A DNA stretch of 64,000 nucleotides, taken from Lota lota (lineage: Eukaryota; Chordata; Actinopteri; Gadiformes; Lotidae). Shown here in pieces: positions 52,236 to 64,000 of the stretch; the first letter of the stretch is position 1, and every line of letters starts with the position of its first letter. A program made the position numbers and the translations under genes. The DNA lies in contig JACYXH010000310.1 of assembly GCA_026745465.1 (NCBI GenBank), positions 5,248,001-5,312,000 of the forward strand, read 5' to 3'. Under the pieces are notes generated by a model. The model did not search any database, was not told where the DNA came from, and was given only the letters and a program-made list of their open reading frames with translations.

Positions 52236-53319
52236 GGCAGTTCAATTTAATTTTCGCCAACTACGGTTGTACGTTTTCAATGATTGCCCCATTGAGTTGT
52301 TGCTCTGTGCTGGTATGTACTGCCTAAATGGGGATTTACACGGTTGCAGCTATTGAGAACTTGACCCTGTTGGGATGATGTTTCTGCCTGTTGCCAACAG
52401 CAACAGCTTTTATTGTTTTAAATGTTTCTTTGAGCGTCCTTGTCTTGGTGATGATTGAGGCCAATATACTAAAAGACTTGTAGAGTTTTAGTCTACTTGT
52501 AAAATAAGTAAAACTTAATAACCAATCTATTATCTCATCTGGCTGATTAAAAAAAAACAATGATTTGTAATTCTTCATAGGGAAAACCGCTTTAGTTGTG
52601 CAGCTAGAATAATTATGCCTGTTTTTGTTGCGATACTGCCCTCCAAGGTGTATGGTGAATGGTATAAATCTGCACAGCAAAGGAGAACACAAGTACTCAT
52701 GCAAGTCACAGGCTAAGAAATGAGTGTCAACCACGACCAGGTGATAGAAAGAGAAATACAATAAGCAACAGTAAACAAGCAGAACTACACTGGGAGCATC
52801 ATTGACATATGTCATTACTGCATTATAAAAGGTATTTTATGCGTTATCCAGAGAGAGAGACTGAGACACAGAGGGTAGTTAACAGGAGGACAGGGTGGAT
52901 ATTTGAATTTTAAATGTTTTACTGTGGTTACCATTATCAACATATACACATGCACTATAGAGCTTAAAAGGCATATATTAGTTAAATAATGTACTGTAGA
53001 CAAATCCAATGCAAACCTACCAAGAACCCACAGAACATTCTGCAGAATCTACCTATATTATGAATATGCTTTTTCTAACATCTCATTTAAGCCATTGTGA
53101 TGCAGAATTATGTGCACTGACTGAAGGTACTGCATATGTACAGGAGTCTGCCTTACTGTCTCTTAAGTTATACTGCCAATGTTAACAATACCTGCATAAA
53201 TATAGGCCTATCTATTCTGGGAAAGTGTTTTTCTTCATTAAATAGTTGTGCTCTTTGGCAACCTCATCCGCGAAATCTGTCAGTTATCGTCCGTGGATCA
53301 TGTCAAAATCAGTTTTATA

Positions 53320-53347
53320 CACTGCTCAAAAAAACTAAGGGAACACT
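53320..53347 (+). repeat. Tc1 left terminal inverted repeat
   Basis: 28-bp left TIR, preceded by TA at 53,318-53,319. It is 25/28 identical to the reverse complement of 54,873-54,900. Confidence 0.92.
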
Positions 53348-53616
53348 TAAACAACACAATGTAACTCCAAATCAATCACACTTCTGTGAAATCAAACTGT
53401 CCACTTAGGAAGCAACACTGATTGACAATAAATTTCACATGCTGTTGTGCAAATGGAATAGACAACAGGTGGAAATGATAGGCAATTAGCAAGACACCCC
53501 CAATAAAGGAGTGGTTCTGCAGGTGGTGACCACAGATCACTTCTCAGTTCCTATGCTTCCTGGCTGATGTTTTGGTCACTTTTGAATGCTGGCGGTGCTT
53601 TCACTCTAGTGGTAGC

Positions 53617-54663
53617 ATGAGACGGAGTCTACAACCCACACAAGTGGCTCAGGTAGTGCAGCTCATCCAGGATGGCACATCAATGCGAGCTGTGGCAAGA
53701 AGGTTTGCTGTGTCTGTCAGCGTAGTGTCCAGAGCATGGAGGCGCTACCAGGAGACAGGCCAGTACATCAGGAGACGTGGAGGAGGCCGTAGGAGGGCAA
53801 CAACCCAGCAGCAGGACCGCTACCTCCGCCTTTGTGCAAGGAGGAGCAGGAGGAGCACTGCCAGAGCCCTGCAAAATGACCTCCAGCAGGCCACAAATGT
53901 GCATGTGTCTGCTCAAACGGTTAGAAACAGACTCCATGAGGGTGGTATGAGGGCCCGACGTCCACAGGTGGGGGTTGTGCTTACAGCCCAACACCGTGCA
54001 GGACGTTTGGCATTTGCCAGAGAACACCAAGATTGGCAAATTCGCCACTGGCGCCCTGTGCTCTTCACAGATGAAAGCAGGTTCACACTGAGCACATGTG
54101 ACAGACGTGACAGAGTCTGGAGACGCCGTGGAGAACGTTCTGCTGCCTGCAATATCCTCCAGCATGTCCGGTTTGGCGGTGGGTCAGTCATGGTGTAGGG
54201 TGGCATTTCTTTGGGGGGCCGCACAGCCCTCCATGTGCTCGCCAGAGGTAGCCTGACTGCCATTAGGTACCGAGATGAGATCCTCAGACCCCTTGTGAGA
54301 CCATATGCTGGTGCGGTTGGCCCTGGGTTCCTCCTAATGCAAGACAATGCTAGACCTGTGGCTGGAGTGTGTCAGCAGTTCCTGCAAGAGGAAGGCATTG
54401 ATGCTATGGACTGGGCCGCCCGTTCCCCAGACCTGAATCCAATTGAGCACATCTCGGACATCATGTCTCGCTCCATCCACCAACGCCACGTTGCACCACA
54501 GACTGTCCAGGAGTTGGCGGATGCTTTAGTCCAGGTCTGGGAGGAGATCCCTCAGGAGACCATCCGCCACCTCATCAGGAGCATGCCCAGGCGTTGTAGG
54601 GAGGTCATACAGGCACGTGGAGGCCACACACACACTACTGAGCCTCATTTTGACTTGTTTTAA
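53617..54663 (+). pseudogene. Tc1-like transposase, DDE type, disrupted by one stop codon
   Basis: In the living element this enzyme cuts the transposon at its TIRs and inserts it at TA sites in the nucleus. From the ATG at 53,617 ([10 protein letters not shown]) the frame spans 348 codons plus TAA, close to the usual 340 or so for Tc1. Residues about 8-48 form a paired-like helix-turn-helix ([17 protein letters not shown]); RRRGGGRRR at 52-60 sits where the GRPR/AT-hook lies; a second HTH follows at about 65-115. Catalytic residues are D152 (LFTDESRF), D243 (LMQDNARP) and E277 (PDLNPIEH). Lesions: codon 194 is TAG (54,196-54,198) inside the motif SVMV-x-GGIS, where the family has Trp. One residue appears deleted after DNARP, where the family has His, so D243-E277 are 33 residues apart instead of 34. 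The family W in IEHxWD reads Ser at 280, and the P of DWPARSPDLNP reads Ala at 267. ATG 53,617 is preferred over 53,572 because conserved sequence begins there. Confidence 0.93.
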
Positions 54664-54872
54664 GGACATTACATCAAAGTTGGATCAGCCTGTAGTGTGG
54701 TTTTCCACTTTAATTTTGAGTGTGACTCCAAATCCAGACCTCCATGGGTTGATAAATTTGATTTCCATTGATAATTTATCTGTGATTTTTGTTGTCAGCA
54801 CATTCAACTATGTAAAGAAAAAAGTTTTTAAGAAGATTATTTCATTCATTCAGATCTAGGATGTGTTATTTT

Positions 54873-54900
54873 AGTGTTCCCTTTATTTTTTTGAGCAGTT
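54873..54900 (-). repeat. Tc1 right terminal inverted repeat
   Basis: 28-bp right TIR, followed by TA at 54,901-54,902. It pairs with 53,320-53,347. Confidence 0.92.
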
Positions 54901-54902
54901 TA

Positions 54903-57774
54903 TAATAAGCCCACACAAAAGAAACAGAACGTTTTTATTTTACATCACTTATTTTCTACAAATTACGAAATGGCTGCCTAATTGCATCAGTGCACCATCC
55001 ACCAACTGTAAATACTGACTCAGACTTGGCTAATTATGCCAAAGTATTATTTACTTATCCATTTAAGCATTTTCAATTGAGACTGATCAGTTGAGAAAAG
55101 ACTTGTTTCTGGCTACTCTTAAATAAAGTCCCGTAGTCTGTGAACTCTCCCAACACACTTTACAGCCGTGATAATGAGTCTTTTGAAAATTGTCTCATGC
55201 ATAACCATGTTTAATCTCATGATCGTCCTATGAGCACAGCACACCTGTAAGCACAATTAAGATGTTTTCACAGGAAATTGGATTATGAATGTGTGATTGG
55301 GCCGCAAATCAATTTAACGTTATATCCCAGTTTGCATATTTAAATACACGATTATCGGAATTGGATACATTTTAGTTGTATAAGGAGTGCAAAAGGTTGT
55401 GATTTGAAAATGTCAATCATACAAATTATAAGCAGGCTTATTCCTGCCAAGTACATTAACACAAACGTTTTTTCTTTTTCGTGAGGTTTGGCTAAACAAC
55501 AAAGACAATGACAAACACACTACACACAGGGAATAACTTGGGAAATGGGAAAGAAATGGAACCTTGAAATGTAAATTAATTGCATCCAGTACAGGTCAAT
55601 TAAGATACATAAACATTTAAATAATTTACAGATTGATACAATTAAATATTTAATATTGTAATTCATTGTAATTAGACTATTGGCACAGAATGAGAATGAA
55701 TTGCCTTGACGATATTTAATATTATTTATGGGATGTGATGGAGGTGTCTACACTACTGTGTATCGTGGGGTGATCATTGTTGAATAGGATCTGTATGTAG
55801 TTCAGCATTCCCAATGACCTATACATCGCCAGACCAGAAGGCATGCAGTAATCACAATTAAAATGGTGCAAAAGCATAAACTTGACATTTGCAGCACTAT
55901 TACTTGACATGATTATTCAGTGTATGGGGCCTTCATGATTGTATAGAGATGATTGGAGCTACAGGAACTTGTCATTGAGAGGTCAGTGCCTGTAGCTTTT
56001 CAAGCTGATCAATGCAAGCCACCCTCACCCGATATATTCTTGGGAGGAGGCAAAGCCAGTGCTCTGAAGCAGACCTCTGACGTGAGCATCCCTCACAAGC
56101 CTTGAATCAAGACTGCTCTCCAAGAATACTATATCTTTGTTCAAGTTTTATAATTTTTTATCCACCCTATCAAATGGCTCAAACTCTCTGAAGCTCAGCC
56201 TCTGTTCTGTTTTGAAAAGAACACAGTAATTTGCTTATGTCTGCATTTTTACATACCAGGGCCATTTTTTGCACAGTCTTGTTGTTTACGATATGAGAAA
56301 GAAATATCTGCTGAGCTGAAGTATACGGGACATTATAGGCACATTATACATATTGTCAGTGACAAGGCAGTTTTTTTACGTTTAATAAAATCTTGTGCAA
56401 AAAACTAAAAAAAGGATGCCTGTATTTATGCTAGTTTACCGCCAGGAACATGATGTCCAACAAACGTAATGCCTAACCCTAACCCTACACACAAGTCAGA
56501 TGTGATGATCAATAACATGCACTTGGGAGACAGTGAATCACGACTAACTAGGAACTGCAACTCAAGACTGGTTTGAAACGAAGCTGTCGGAGTGTAGCAG
56601 TAAGTGTATAATTAATAACTTTGCAGGGGTAGGGGGGAATTGTATAGCATACTGGCAAATAATGAAAGCTATTCATGCTGTTGCAGCTCTATTGAAAAAT
56701 TTAGGAAACAAGTCGGAGATGATGTGGAGGAGGGCATGGTAAAATGTTTAGGGGTCATGACTTGTACATTTTTTCTCACCGTCCCCCAGTTTCACCCAGT
56801 TTCCCAGGCATTTTTGTCTGGGAATAAGCAGGGCCAAAGGCATCTACAAGAGTGGGAGCTTCGTGGTTGGACCATTTCAAAAGTTAAATACTTTCTCATT
56901 TGCCATAACATGGATACATTGTACTACCATTGTTCCACCATTCATGGTGAGGAAAATGACCCCACTGTACTCTTTTCAGCATTGATTGAAGCGTCATTCA
57001 TGGAAATACCGTGCCATAGGCCGACGCAATCAAATTAATCTATAGTTTTCAATGGCTCTTTGAAAGAAAAACTAGTCGACCAAGTAGACTTTTGTGGTGA
57101 CGAGACATTTTGAGAGTAACTGCATAGATCTCTAGAAATGGGAACTAATTACATAATTACCGTCACTCACATTAACTAAGACAAGATTATAAATCATTTT
57201 GCGGAGATATGTGTTTGAAGATAATCCTTACCTTGATTGACAGCTCATTTATTGATCCCGTACCACTGCAGGTTGACAGAATTATGATTAGTGAAAATGT
57301 CGCAAGTAAATTTATTCTATAGGTTCTCACCCCTTGTAGGCACATTTGAATTGGCCAGCTTTAGGATTAGTATAGCACTGATTCCCTTGAGAAATGGACA
57401 GAAACTCAACCAAATCCACAAATGTCCAATCTCCCTCCAACCTGCAACACCCAGGGAAAACTAAAGGTTGGTTTGATGGGATGCAGTTTCATGGTACTTT
57501 TGTTGCAAACTAATCCCCCTCAAGACTCTTCTAGAATTCGCCTCATTTGTGCTGAATGGAGTTTAAGTGTCTTGTCAGTCAAAAGGGTGGCGAGGGTGAG
57601 GTAGTTATGCCGAAGGGCACATATCAGTCAAACGTAAAAAGATTGACTTTAAGCTATTGTGTACCTCTGTCTCAACGAGAGCTTAACCTTATATTCTGTG
57701 CCAATAAGCGGTTTGTTTTCATGTACTTCCACTGCAGAGATTGACAGTTTCAGATTTGGAAGGTAAGAGCGAAA
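54903..57774. other. Non-coding DNA
   Basis: No gene recognised. The 132-codon frame at 56,640-57,038 has no known domain, signal or flanking splice sites that would support it. A short cctaaccctaaccct stretch near 56,472 is too short to be a telomeric tract. Confidence 0.55.
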
Positions 57775-57778
57775 GTAT

Positions 57779-58282
57779 TGTAGCGCTCGCAGCTCCTTGC
57801 TAGCTAGCTGAATGATGAGGAAACGGTGGCTGAAGGTTAACTGGAGAACCGGGTTTATTACCCTAAAATACAGGCTAAAAACGGGGTTGGAAGAATGCCC
57901 AAAATAACAAAAAGGCTGGAAGCCGAAACTAGCTATTTAGGTAGAACTGGGAGTAACGTTCGAGGTGTCTCTCTTGGCTTTCCCCTTTTTTTGTTTCCCC
58001 TCGTTTTCCCTTAAACTCTCTGTTCTCTTCTCAGCCCCCTCCCCATTTCTGAACCTGACCTATCAGCTGAACTAGGGGCATTATCTTTCCCTCATGTACT
58101 CCCCAAGAGTCTCTCCCATGTTAGTCCTGCAGGGTCGCTACAGTAGGGCATTATCTTTCCCTCATGTACTCCCCAAGAGTCTCTCCCATGTTAGTCCTGC
58201 AGGGTTGCTACAGTAGGGCATTATCATTCCCTCATGTACTCCCCAAGAGTCTCTCCCATGTTAGTCCTGCAGGGTCGCTACA
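57779..58282. mobile_element. Possible small DNA element with short TIRs and 4-bp flank
   Basis: The left end tgtagcgctcgcag (57,779 on) and the reverse complement of the right end tgtagcgaccctgcagg (58,282 backwards) share a perfect 7-bp start and imperfect extension. GTAT occurs immediately outside both ends (57,775-57,778 and 58,283-58,286), consistent with a 4-bp target duplication. There is no coding frame inside. The right third is the 70-bp tandem array listed below. The TIRs are short, so chance is possible and no superfamily is assigned. Confidence 0.4.
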
Positions 58283-58284
58283 GT
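58075..58284 (+). repeat. Minisatellite, 3 x 70 bp, nearly identical units
   Basis: Units 58,075-58,144, 58,145-58,214 and 58,215-58,284 differ at only a few bases (c-to-t at 58,206, t-to-a at 58,226, and the first base). Each unit ends cctgcagggtcgctacagt, the same sequence as the proposed right terminus of the surrounding element. High identity suggests a recent expansion. Confidence 0.95.
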
Positions 58285-59492
58285 ATATATTTAACTTCAA
58301 CAATGCACGGAACAGGTTGATTTCACTGATTCAGTGCACATTGTGAAGTTGTAATGGTTTGCAAACATGGATGGTTATGGAGAGGAAAACAGGGGTCGCT
58401 GTAGGACCTTTTTCTATTGCACTGGCTATTACTTTTACCACAGTATTCTTGCCAAGTTTCCTGTCCAGCCATGCCCAAACCCTGCTATTGACATCCTGAT
58501 TGGTGTCTTGTTTTGCCTGGTTGTTTTCTAATCCTAATTCCCAGGAATGCTCACGACTGCACTGATGACCTTTTTTGTTTTGCAAAAACGCAGCAATCAT
58601 TTCGAAGTCGTTCTAGTGAGCTCAAAACAGCCTTAAAATGTTTCAGTGCGTCAACCTTGATGAAATGACTCTTTTTCTTTGAGGCCATTATGTGGAAAAG
58701 GTCACCGCCAAAACTCGTGTGGGGCTGCGGAATGATTGTGTCCTATTTCCCATTATCAGTTTACAGTGCTGCTCCTTGAAGGAACCATATTCAAATAGCT
58801 TTTTTGTTGTTTTTTATCCTAAGGACGTTAGTTGGTAAAACTACTGACTAGAAAGGTCTCATTTGTGGTGGATGCTCAGGTTGAGGCATGTTTCTGCTTT
58901 GGAGTTATTACACAACATTCAGTTCAATATGAATGATATTAGTGGGCTGAATGATACAAGGTTTAAGCATGTGTACACCTACACGTTTAATGATGATGAA
59001 GAAGTCTTTGACAATTAGACCTATTGCGCCACTGCTTCTTGAATTTAGTAGCTAATAGTGTGTAATGCTGGTAGATAATTTCCCAGCTTTCATCACATCA
59101 GAGTAATTTATGAGAGGGCTTCAAAAGGGGCCAAGCTTTACAAACACTTTTTCATTCTTCACACTTCGTGCAAAAGTGAAACAAACAAATATTGTAACAT
59201 TTAGCATCGGATTGTACATTTGTATTGATTGTTGTTTATTATTGGGGGACCTTGCTGTGAAATTGAGGTAATTAAGAGACCATGATTGATTGACAAGCCA
59301 CCTGAGTAGAGCACATGCTGAGCAGTGTCATTGCCCTCCCTGACTTCCCTCCTTCATAAAATGTCAGACAAACAAGTGCTGAAAGATGATGATGCAAATG
59401 GTCTCAGCAAAGAACACAGTGGTCCAACAACAATTCACTTTTATATATGTATATTTTTTTAATTATTTAAATATAGCCATTTTATCTTAACT

Positions 59493-59615
<123 letters not shown>

Positions 59616-61829
59616 GTTACCATCTGTAGGCTCTCGTGATTGTGTCTATGAATAGAAATACGCTTTGGCTCAATGGAGGCACAGTGTTATACACAAGTAG
59701 AGGTTCATTCCACCATATTGTCTGATGATACATGGCAGCTTGCACTCTTTGGGGGCCAAATAACAGTTGTGTGCACAAACAGAGTGTCCCACCCCACATG
59801 CAGTTTGTAAATCGTTGTTTGGGCTAGTGTGTATTGAAGGTGTATTTGTGCTTGATTGACGAGTGTGACTTTTTTTACACATGTGGTGGAGCTTGGCTCC
59901 ACCAAATGTCAATACTAAATAAATAACATGATCGCTAATACCTTCCAATTATTATAGGAATGTATTGAGGAATGTAAAGATGGAAAACTAAAAAAATGGA
60001 TTGATTTTAATTTCTGGAGTAGATCCAGAAACTCTTATGATTCCTAACCTTTACCGTAAGATAACAAGGGAGATTATTTTACAGTGCTGTCCTGTGTAGC
60101 TTCACCCACGCACTTCACTTAACTTCCTGCTGAAGAAACTCAACTCAAACTCATCCTTGTTATTGTTGGTTCCTCTTCTACAATCACTGTTTTCTGAATG
60201 TGTTATTCTGGTGTTGGAAAATGCACTGCCAAGTAAGGTTGGAATAAGTCTCAAGGAAATATGCACACTGTTTTCTTTGCCAGGGAATAAATATTTCATC
60301 CACCGCCATCACAAGTGAATTGGGAATAGTTTGTCCCAGGAAGAAATAGCCGTGGGTTGCTATTTTAAGAGGTCTTCATGCGACCTCTGTGGAAAAAAAA
60401 CTAAAAGCTAATTTTGGAAATGGTTCCCAGCAAAGTTGGAGGTTGAGTTTGTTTTCCCTGTAGGTTTTGAAGTCCATGGGTTGGTGCACACCCCTTTTTA
60501 AAGAAGGCCTTAGAAGATGCTGAAGGAGACCCAAGATTGTTTAACAAAGTTTCCTCTGATATTTGCTCTTTCAGAAAGATTTCAGTAACCCCCTCCGCCC
60601 ATTGCTATTTTTTTGACATACCAATATTCAAACCTGATTTATCATATCCATAATGGTTATGTTCCAAAACATACACATTTAGTTGATAGTTTTTTTTGTG
60701 CCCCCTGATGGGATATCATTAGAAAGATGTGCACACCACATATAACGATATGTCTACTGGAAAATTAGCAAAAGAGAAACATTGGGGATTTCATTTGAGC
60801 TGTTGTAATGCACATTAAGGGTTTTCCCCCCGAGCACAGAATACTACTTTAGTAGTGGAAATGGGGGGAGGGGGGTTCCACTTCTATCATGTTCAAATCA
60901 TACATCTAGAAGTTGGATTGGTTAGATGTTTATAATGGATCCTATACAAAAACCTTGTGCTCCAACATTGATGGCAGCACGTTTTGAAAAAAAAAAGCCC
61001 AGAGGAACATAGGACTTAACGGTGTCTTACAAAGTTAAAATGTTATACTACGTCTATATTCTAATGGTTTTCTACATCACCTGTCGCGGTCTTAAGGCAG
61101 AACATATTTGTATTGTAGTGTGCAAGGTTCAAAACTGGCCTGTGTGATGGTTCGTGTGTGTTGCCTGCAGAGGTACCGTGTCTAAAAAGGTCCACAGTCT
61201 TGCTTTAATTCTCATGGCATTTCTACTTTTTTGCAATTATTTTCAAGCAGTGCACCATACAATTCTCATTAAAACCATTTCAGATGACATGGTGCAGTCT
61301 TTGTCCGGTCTCAAGGCTTTGTTTAATGATTTTGCAAGGCTCAGGAATACACTGCCAACCATCTGAGTGGAGTTGCTAAATTAAAATGGATGAAATGTGA
61401 CAAGCGTGTATGATATGGTTTGAACATCTGCAGTCTCACTCACTGTTGTTTTCTTGATCTCCTTTCTCCTCTTCTTGAATGTTCCACCTTCATTACTTTC
61501 ACATTTAAGAGTTTTTTGCCATTTTGTTTTAACAGTCCATTATGAAATCACTTTTTGTTTACCAGGAAGTCCTTCAGCTTTGATTTAATGCTATTCAAGC
61601 CCAAACATTTGTGTACACTTGTCTGCAGTTTGGATCCTGTTGTTCAACCAATTAAATAATTGTTCTTTACACCACTATGGTAATACCCCGGCCCAATGTA
61701 GAGGTTACTTTGAAAGGGTTATTTGTCACAGTAAATTGTAGCATTATTTTCCTTCCTGTCCCTTTTGATCTTTCAAGTCATGGATGAATATTTGGATTCT
61801 CGATGGCCAACCTAACTTGAATTGTGGGC

Positions 61830-62620
61830 TTTACTAGAAGCCAAGCACCCCCTGGTTGCCGCTGGCTTTTGTACCAAGTCATTACCGTGACGCTGCAGGG
61901 GGAAAAGTTATGCACAGAGCAGACTTCCTGAGAGCACTCACTGGACTCTACAGGACAAAGCCGCCAGTGTAAGGGGTAATTTCAGGTCGTTGCCTTTGCC
62001 TGTTTAGCATGGAAATGGTCACTTGGGCTCACTTTTAGTGACTTAATTATCCAGACACTCTCAGGCCCCCCACCCCCCACCAATCCTTATATTTATCATC
62101 TTCACCCAAGTCCGGGCAGTGCAACTCGAGCGACAGTGTCACTTGGGTCAAGCCAATAGCTCTTTTAATTGCCACCTGGTAATGACAAAGAAGGCATATC
62201 AATGAACACAGTGGAGTAACATGGAGTCAGGATAGTCAGCATCGGAAAGGCTAGTCTAATGCCCACCCTGCGTCCTTTTCAAATTCTTGGCTTAGGTTAA
62301 TGAGAGCCAAAGGTTCCCTGCTGCACTTTTCTAATTGCCCTCATGTTGGGACTTAAATTGCTGCTCTCGGCCAATCCTACGAGTAAATCAACATCAGAAG
62401 GAAAATGGTCAAGAACTGGCAAGCCACCGAGGCCCACTGACCGCGAGCTTGATCATTAGTTGCTGACTTTTGATGACCTGCCATCCACACTCTTTATCTT
62501 GCCCTTTCACAATGGAAAGGCGCAGGAAAAAGAAACGGCAAATAAAAATAAAAAGATTCAACTGGCTGCATCTATTGTCCGTTCCCAATGCACTGATGAA
62601 CTGCAATGGTTCATATTTGT
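61830..62620. promoter_or_regulatory. Candidate conserved non-coding element(s)
   Basis: Long stretch of balanced, repeat-free sequence with segments such as agctcttttaattgccacct and ggttaatgagagccaaaggt, and TAAT cores. This texture recalls developmental conserved non-coding elements in large introns of neural or developmental genes, but conservation cannot be checked here. Confidence 0.25.
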
Positions 62621-64000
62621 TCTTTGGAAATGTTTTTAATTGGTTTTAAAAATTAATAACATTAATTTATTTAATTAATTAGTTGACTAATTATAGTCCT
62701 GCTAACTGTCCTTTCCTGACAATGCAGCAAGGAGCGTTTTTTTTCATCTGGTCTAGGCCAATAAACCTGGTCTTATGATCAGCCAAGGAGTCATTTAATC
62801 GAATCAAAGGAAACTAGTGGGAAAGAAACTCTTCAGCCAATCAGAGCTTCAAATTCACCTCATGCTAAAGATGTAGAGGAACAGGAAAGATGAGTAAATT
62901 GACAGGCCCCTTGTTTTTTTACATATTCTATTGTTTCAACATCTTATTCATACTGAAGAGGATGTGAGCAATGCCTATTTGTGTGGCAATGAGGCTGCTG
63001 GTGATTGTCGTCAGATCAGCTTGCGTGCGGCATAGAAAAAGGACAATGGGTGTGAGCCTCCGTCACAAGTGTGCACGTGAATGGCACGAAGGCTGTTATC
63101 CTTAAATTGAGAAGACGGAACATGAATAAGGGAACGTATTGTCACAGGCTTATTCATTTGGCAACGCAGCATGGCAACAATGGATGAACAACTTGAATTC
63201 AACCATTGCCAAACAATGTGGCTTTTGACAAAAGGTAATGAAGCCAGACAAATTGCATAAAAGATGGAGATAACAGCAAAGCAGTGAAGATAAAGAAAAT
63301 AAAAAAAGGCACTAGGACTCCAGTGATGGAGAGAATGGATCCCGCTGTGGAATAGAATTAACATGGTCAGCTGTCGGAACCTTTCTAATGTACCTGCAGC
63401 ACCAAAATCAAACACCTTTGTTGTTTCCCTGCACAATACAAGAGAAACCGAAAGGTCATGTGTAGAAGGTCAGAGATGGCCGCCTGTTCTTTCCCAACCA
63501 ACTTGATGTGAACTTTGTCTCCCTCACAAGCACTCTGAATGTTTTATAGGCATTTTCCTGGACAATAACCAGTGATGTTCTTGGATACTGCCTGCGCAAT
63601 AGAAATATATCACACAATTCCATTATGTTGTACAGAGTCATGCAGCCATGCATGTCTGTCCTGGCACATTGTGGCAGATCAAAGAGTGGCCGGGATTATG
63701 TTAAGATGAAGCAGCTAATAAAATGGCCTGGTGCAATACAAAATGTATTACTGTGCATTTGCACCTGACAAGGATTAATGGGGATACATTACCCAATTGG
63801 ATTGGGTGGGTTTCTGCATCGCAGGCAGACTTGGTCTCCACACAGCCAACTGTGCATTGATGGTGTAGTTAAGGACAGTAGGAAACATGCACATGCTTAA
63901 CATTTTTTTTAAGGGGCTATTTTTTTGTTTTTGTTTTTGTTTTTGTAATGCCATTATTGTAGTCTCTAATTTCTAATGAAACCCAAATTGAAATGGTTGG

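Larger units (their letters stand above)
53320..54900 (+). mobile_element. Tc1/mariner-superfamily transposon, full length (1,581 bp), inactive
   Basis: Terminal inverted repeats of 28 bp lie at 53,320-53,347 (cactgctcaaaaaaactaag...) and 54,873-54,900, and agree at 25 of 28 positions (mismatches at 1, 16 and 17). The element is bounded by TA on both sides (53,318-53,319 and 54,901-54,902), the target duplicated by Tc1/mariner insertion. It encloses one transposase gene (53,617-54,663, same strand) with a 297-bp leader and a 237-bp trailer. The ends are complete, so the copy could in principle be moved by a transposase supplied in trans, but its own gene is broken. Very similar Tc1 elements occur in many fishes. 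Horizontal transfer of Tc1 elements between teleosts and lampreys has been reported, but whether this lineage is involved cannot be judged here. Confidence 0.95.

Noticed and set aside
52336-52815. Minus-strand ORF of 159 codons
   Set aside because: AT-rich, Leu/Phe/Tyr-rich chance frame with no family resemblance; kept out of the gene list.
53680-54347. Antisense ORFs of 161 and 144 codons within the Tc1 element
   Set aside because: Shadows of the GC-rich transposase gene on the opposite strand.
56640-57038. Plus-strand ORF of 132 codons
   Set aside because: No domain or exon signals recognised; likely chance.
63011-63436. Minus-strand ORF of 141 codons
   Set aside because: No recognisable motif; likely chance.

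Overview
The window looks like nuclear DNA from a teleost fish. It has no prokaryotic gene organisation: no dense ORFs, operons or ribosome binding sites. It does have very many dinucleotide microsatellites, long poly-G/poly-C runs, a Tc1-type transposon, a hAT-like miniature element, and fragments that resemble repeats common in fish genomes. Nearly all long ORFs are either translations of (CA)n/(GT)n arrays or chance reading frames. The species cannot be fixed from this sequence.

Layout. 1-1560 is a GC- and CpG-richer block with no intact gene, possibly an old mobile element. 1.6-34 kb is mostly non-coding, apparently intergenic or regulatory, and carries microsatellites, a SINE-like fragment (about 1.88-2.02 kb), a dispersed repeat copy (about 5.15-5.70 kb), a tRNA-like remnant on the minus strand (about 6.5 kb), small tandem duplications and hairpins. 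At 34,208-34,280 there is one convincing host coding exon: an ATG in good context, a hydrophobic signal-peptide-like stretch and a phase-1 GT splice donor, preceded by a CpG-rich 5' region. It is the probable first coding exon of a secreted or membrane protein that I cannot name. No second exon was recognised, so 34.3-64 kb may be a very large first intron.

Inside that downstream part lie a second copy of the dispersed repeat (about 48.56-48.89 kb), a 507-bp hAT-type MITE with 8-bp near-matching flanks (51,729-52,235), a complete but inactivated Tc1 element (53,320-54,900), and a possible small DNA element ending in a 3 x 70-bp tandem array (57,779-58,282).

The Tc1 copy is the best-supported gene. 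Its transposase frame is open from 53,617 to 54,663 except for one TAG. One residue is missing between the second and third catalytic acidic residues, so their spacing is 33 instead of the canonical 34. I found no CRISPR array, operon, phage, organelle insertion or convincing new biological system. The points most worth a second look are the Tc1 lesions, the unnamed two-copy repeat family, the tandem array whose units end in the element's own terminus, the excess of long poly-G/poly-C tracts, and several complex blocks that could be conserved non-coding elements.
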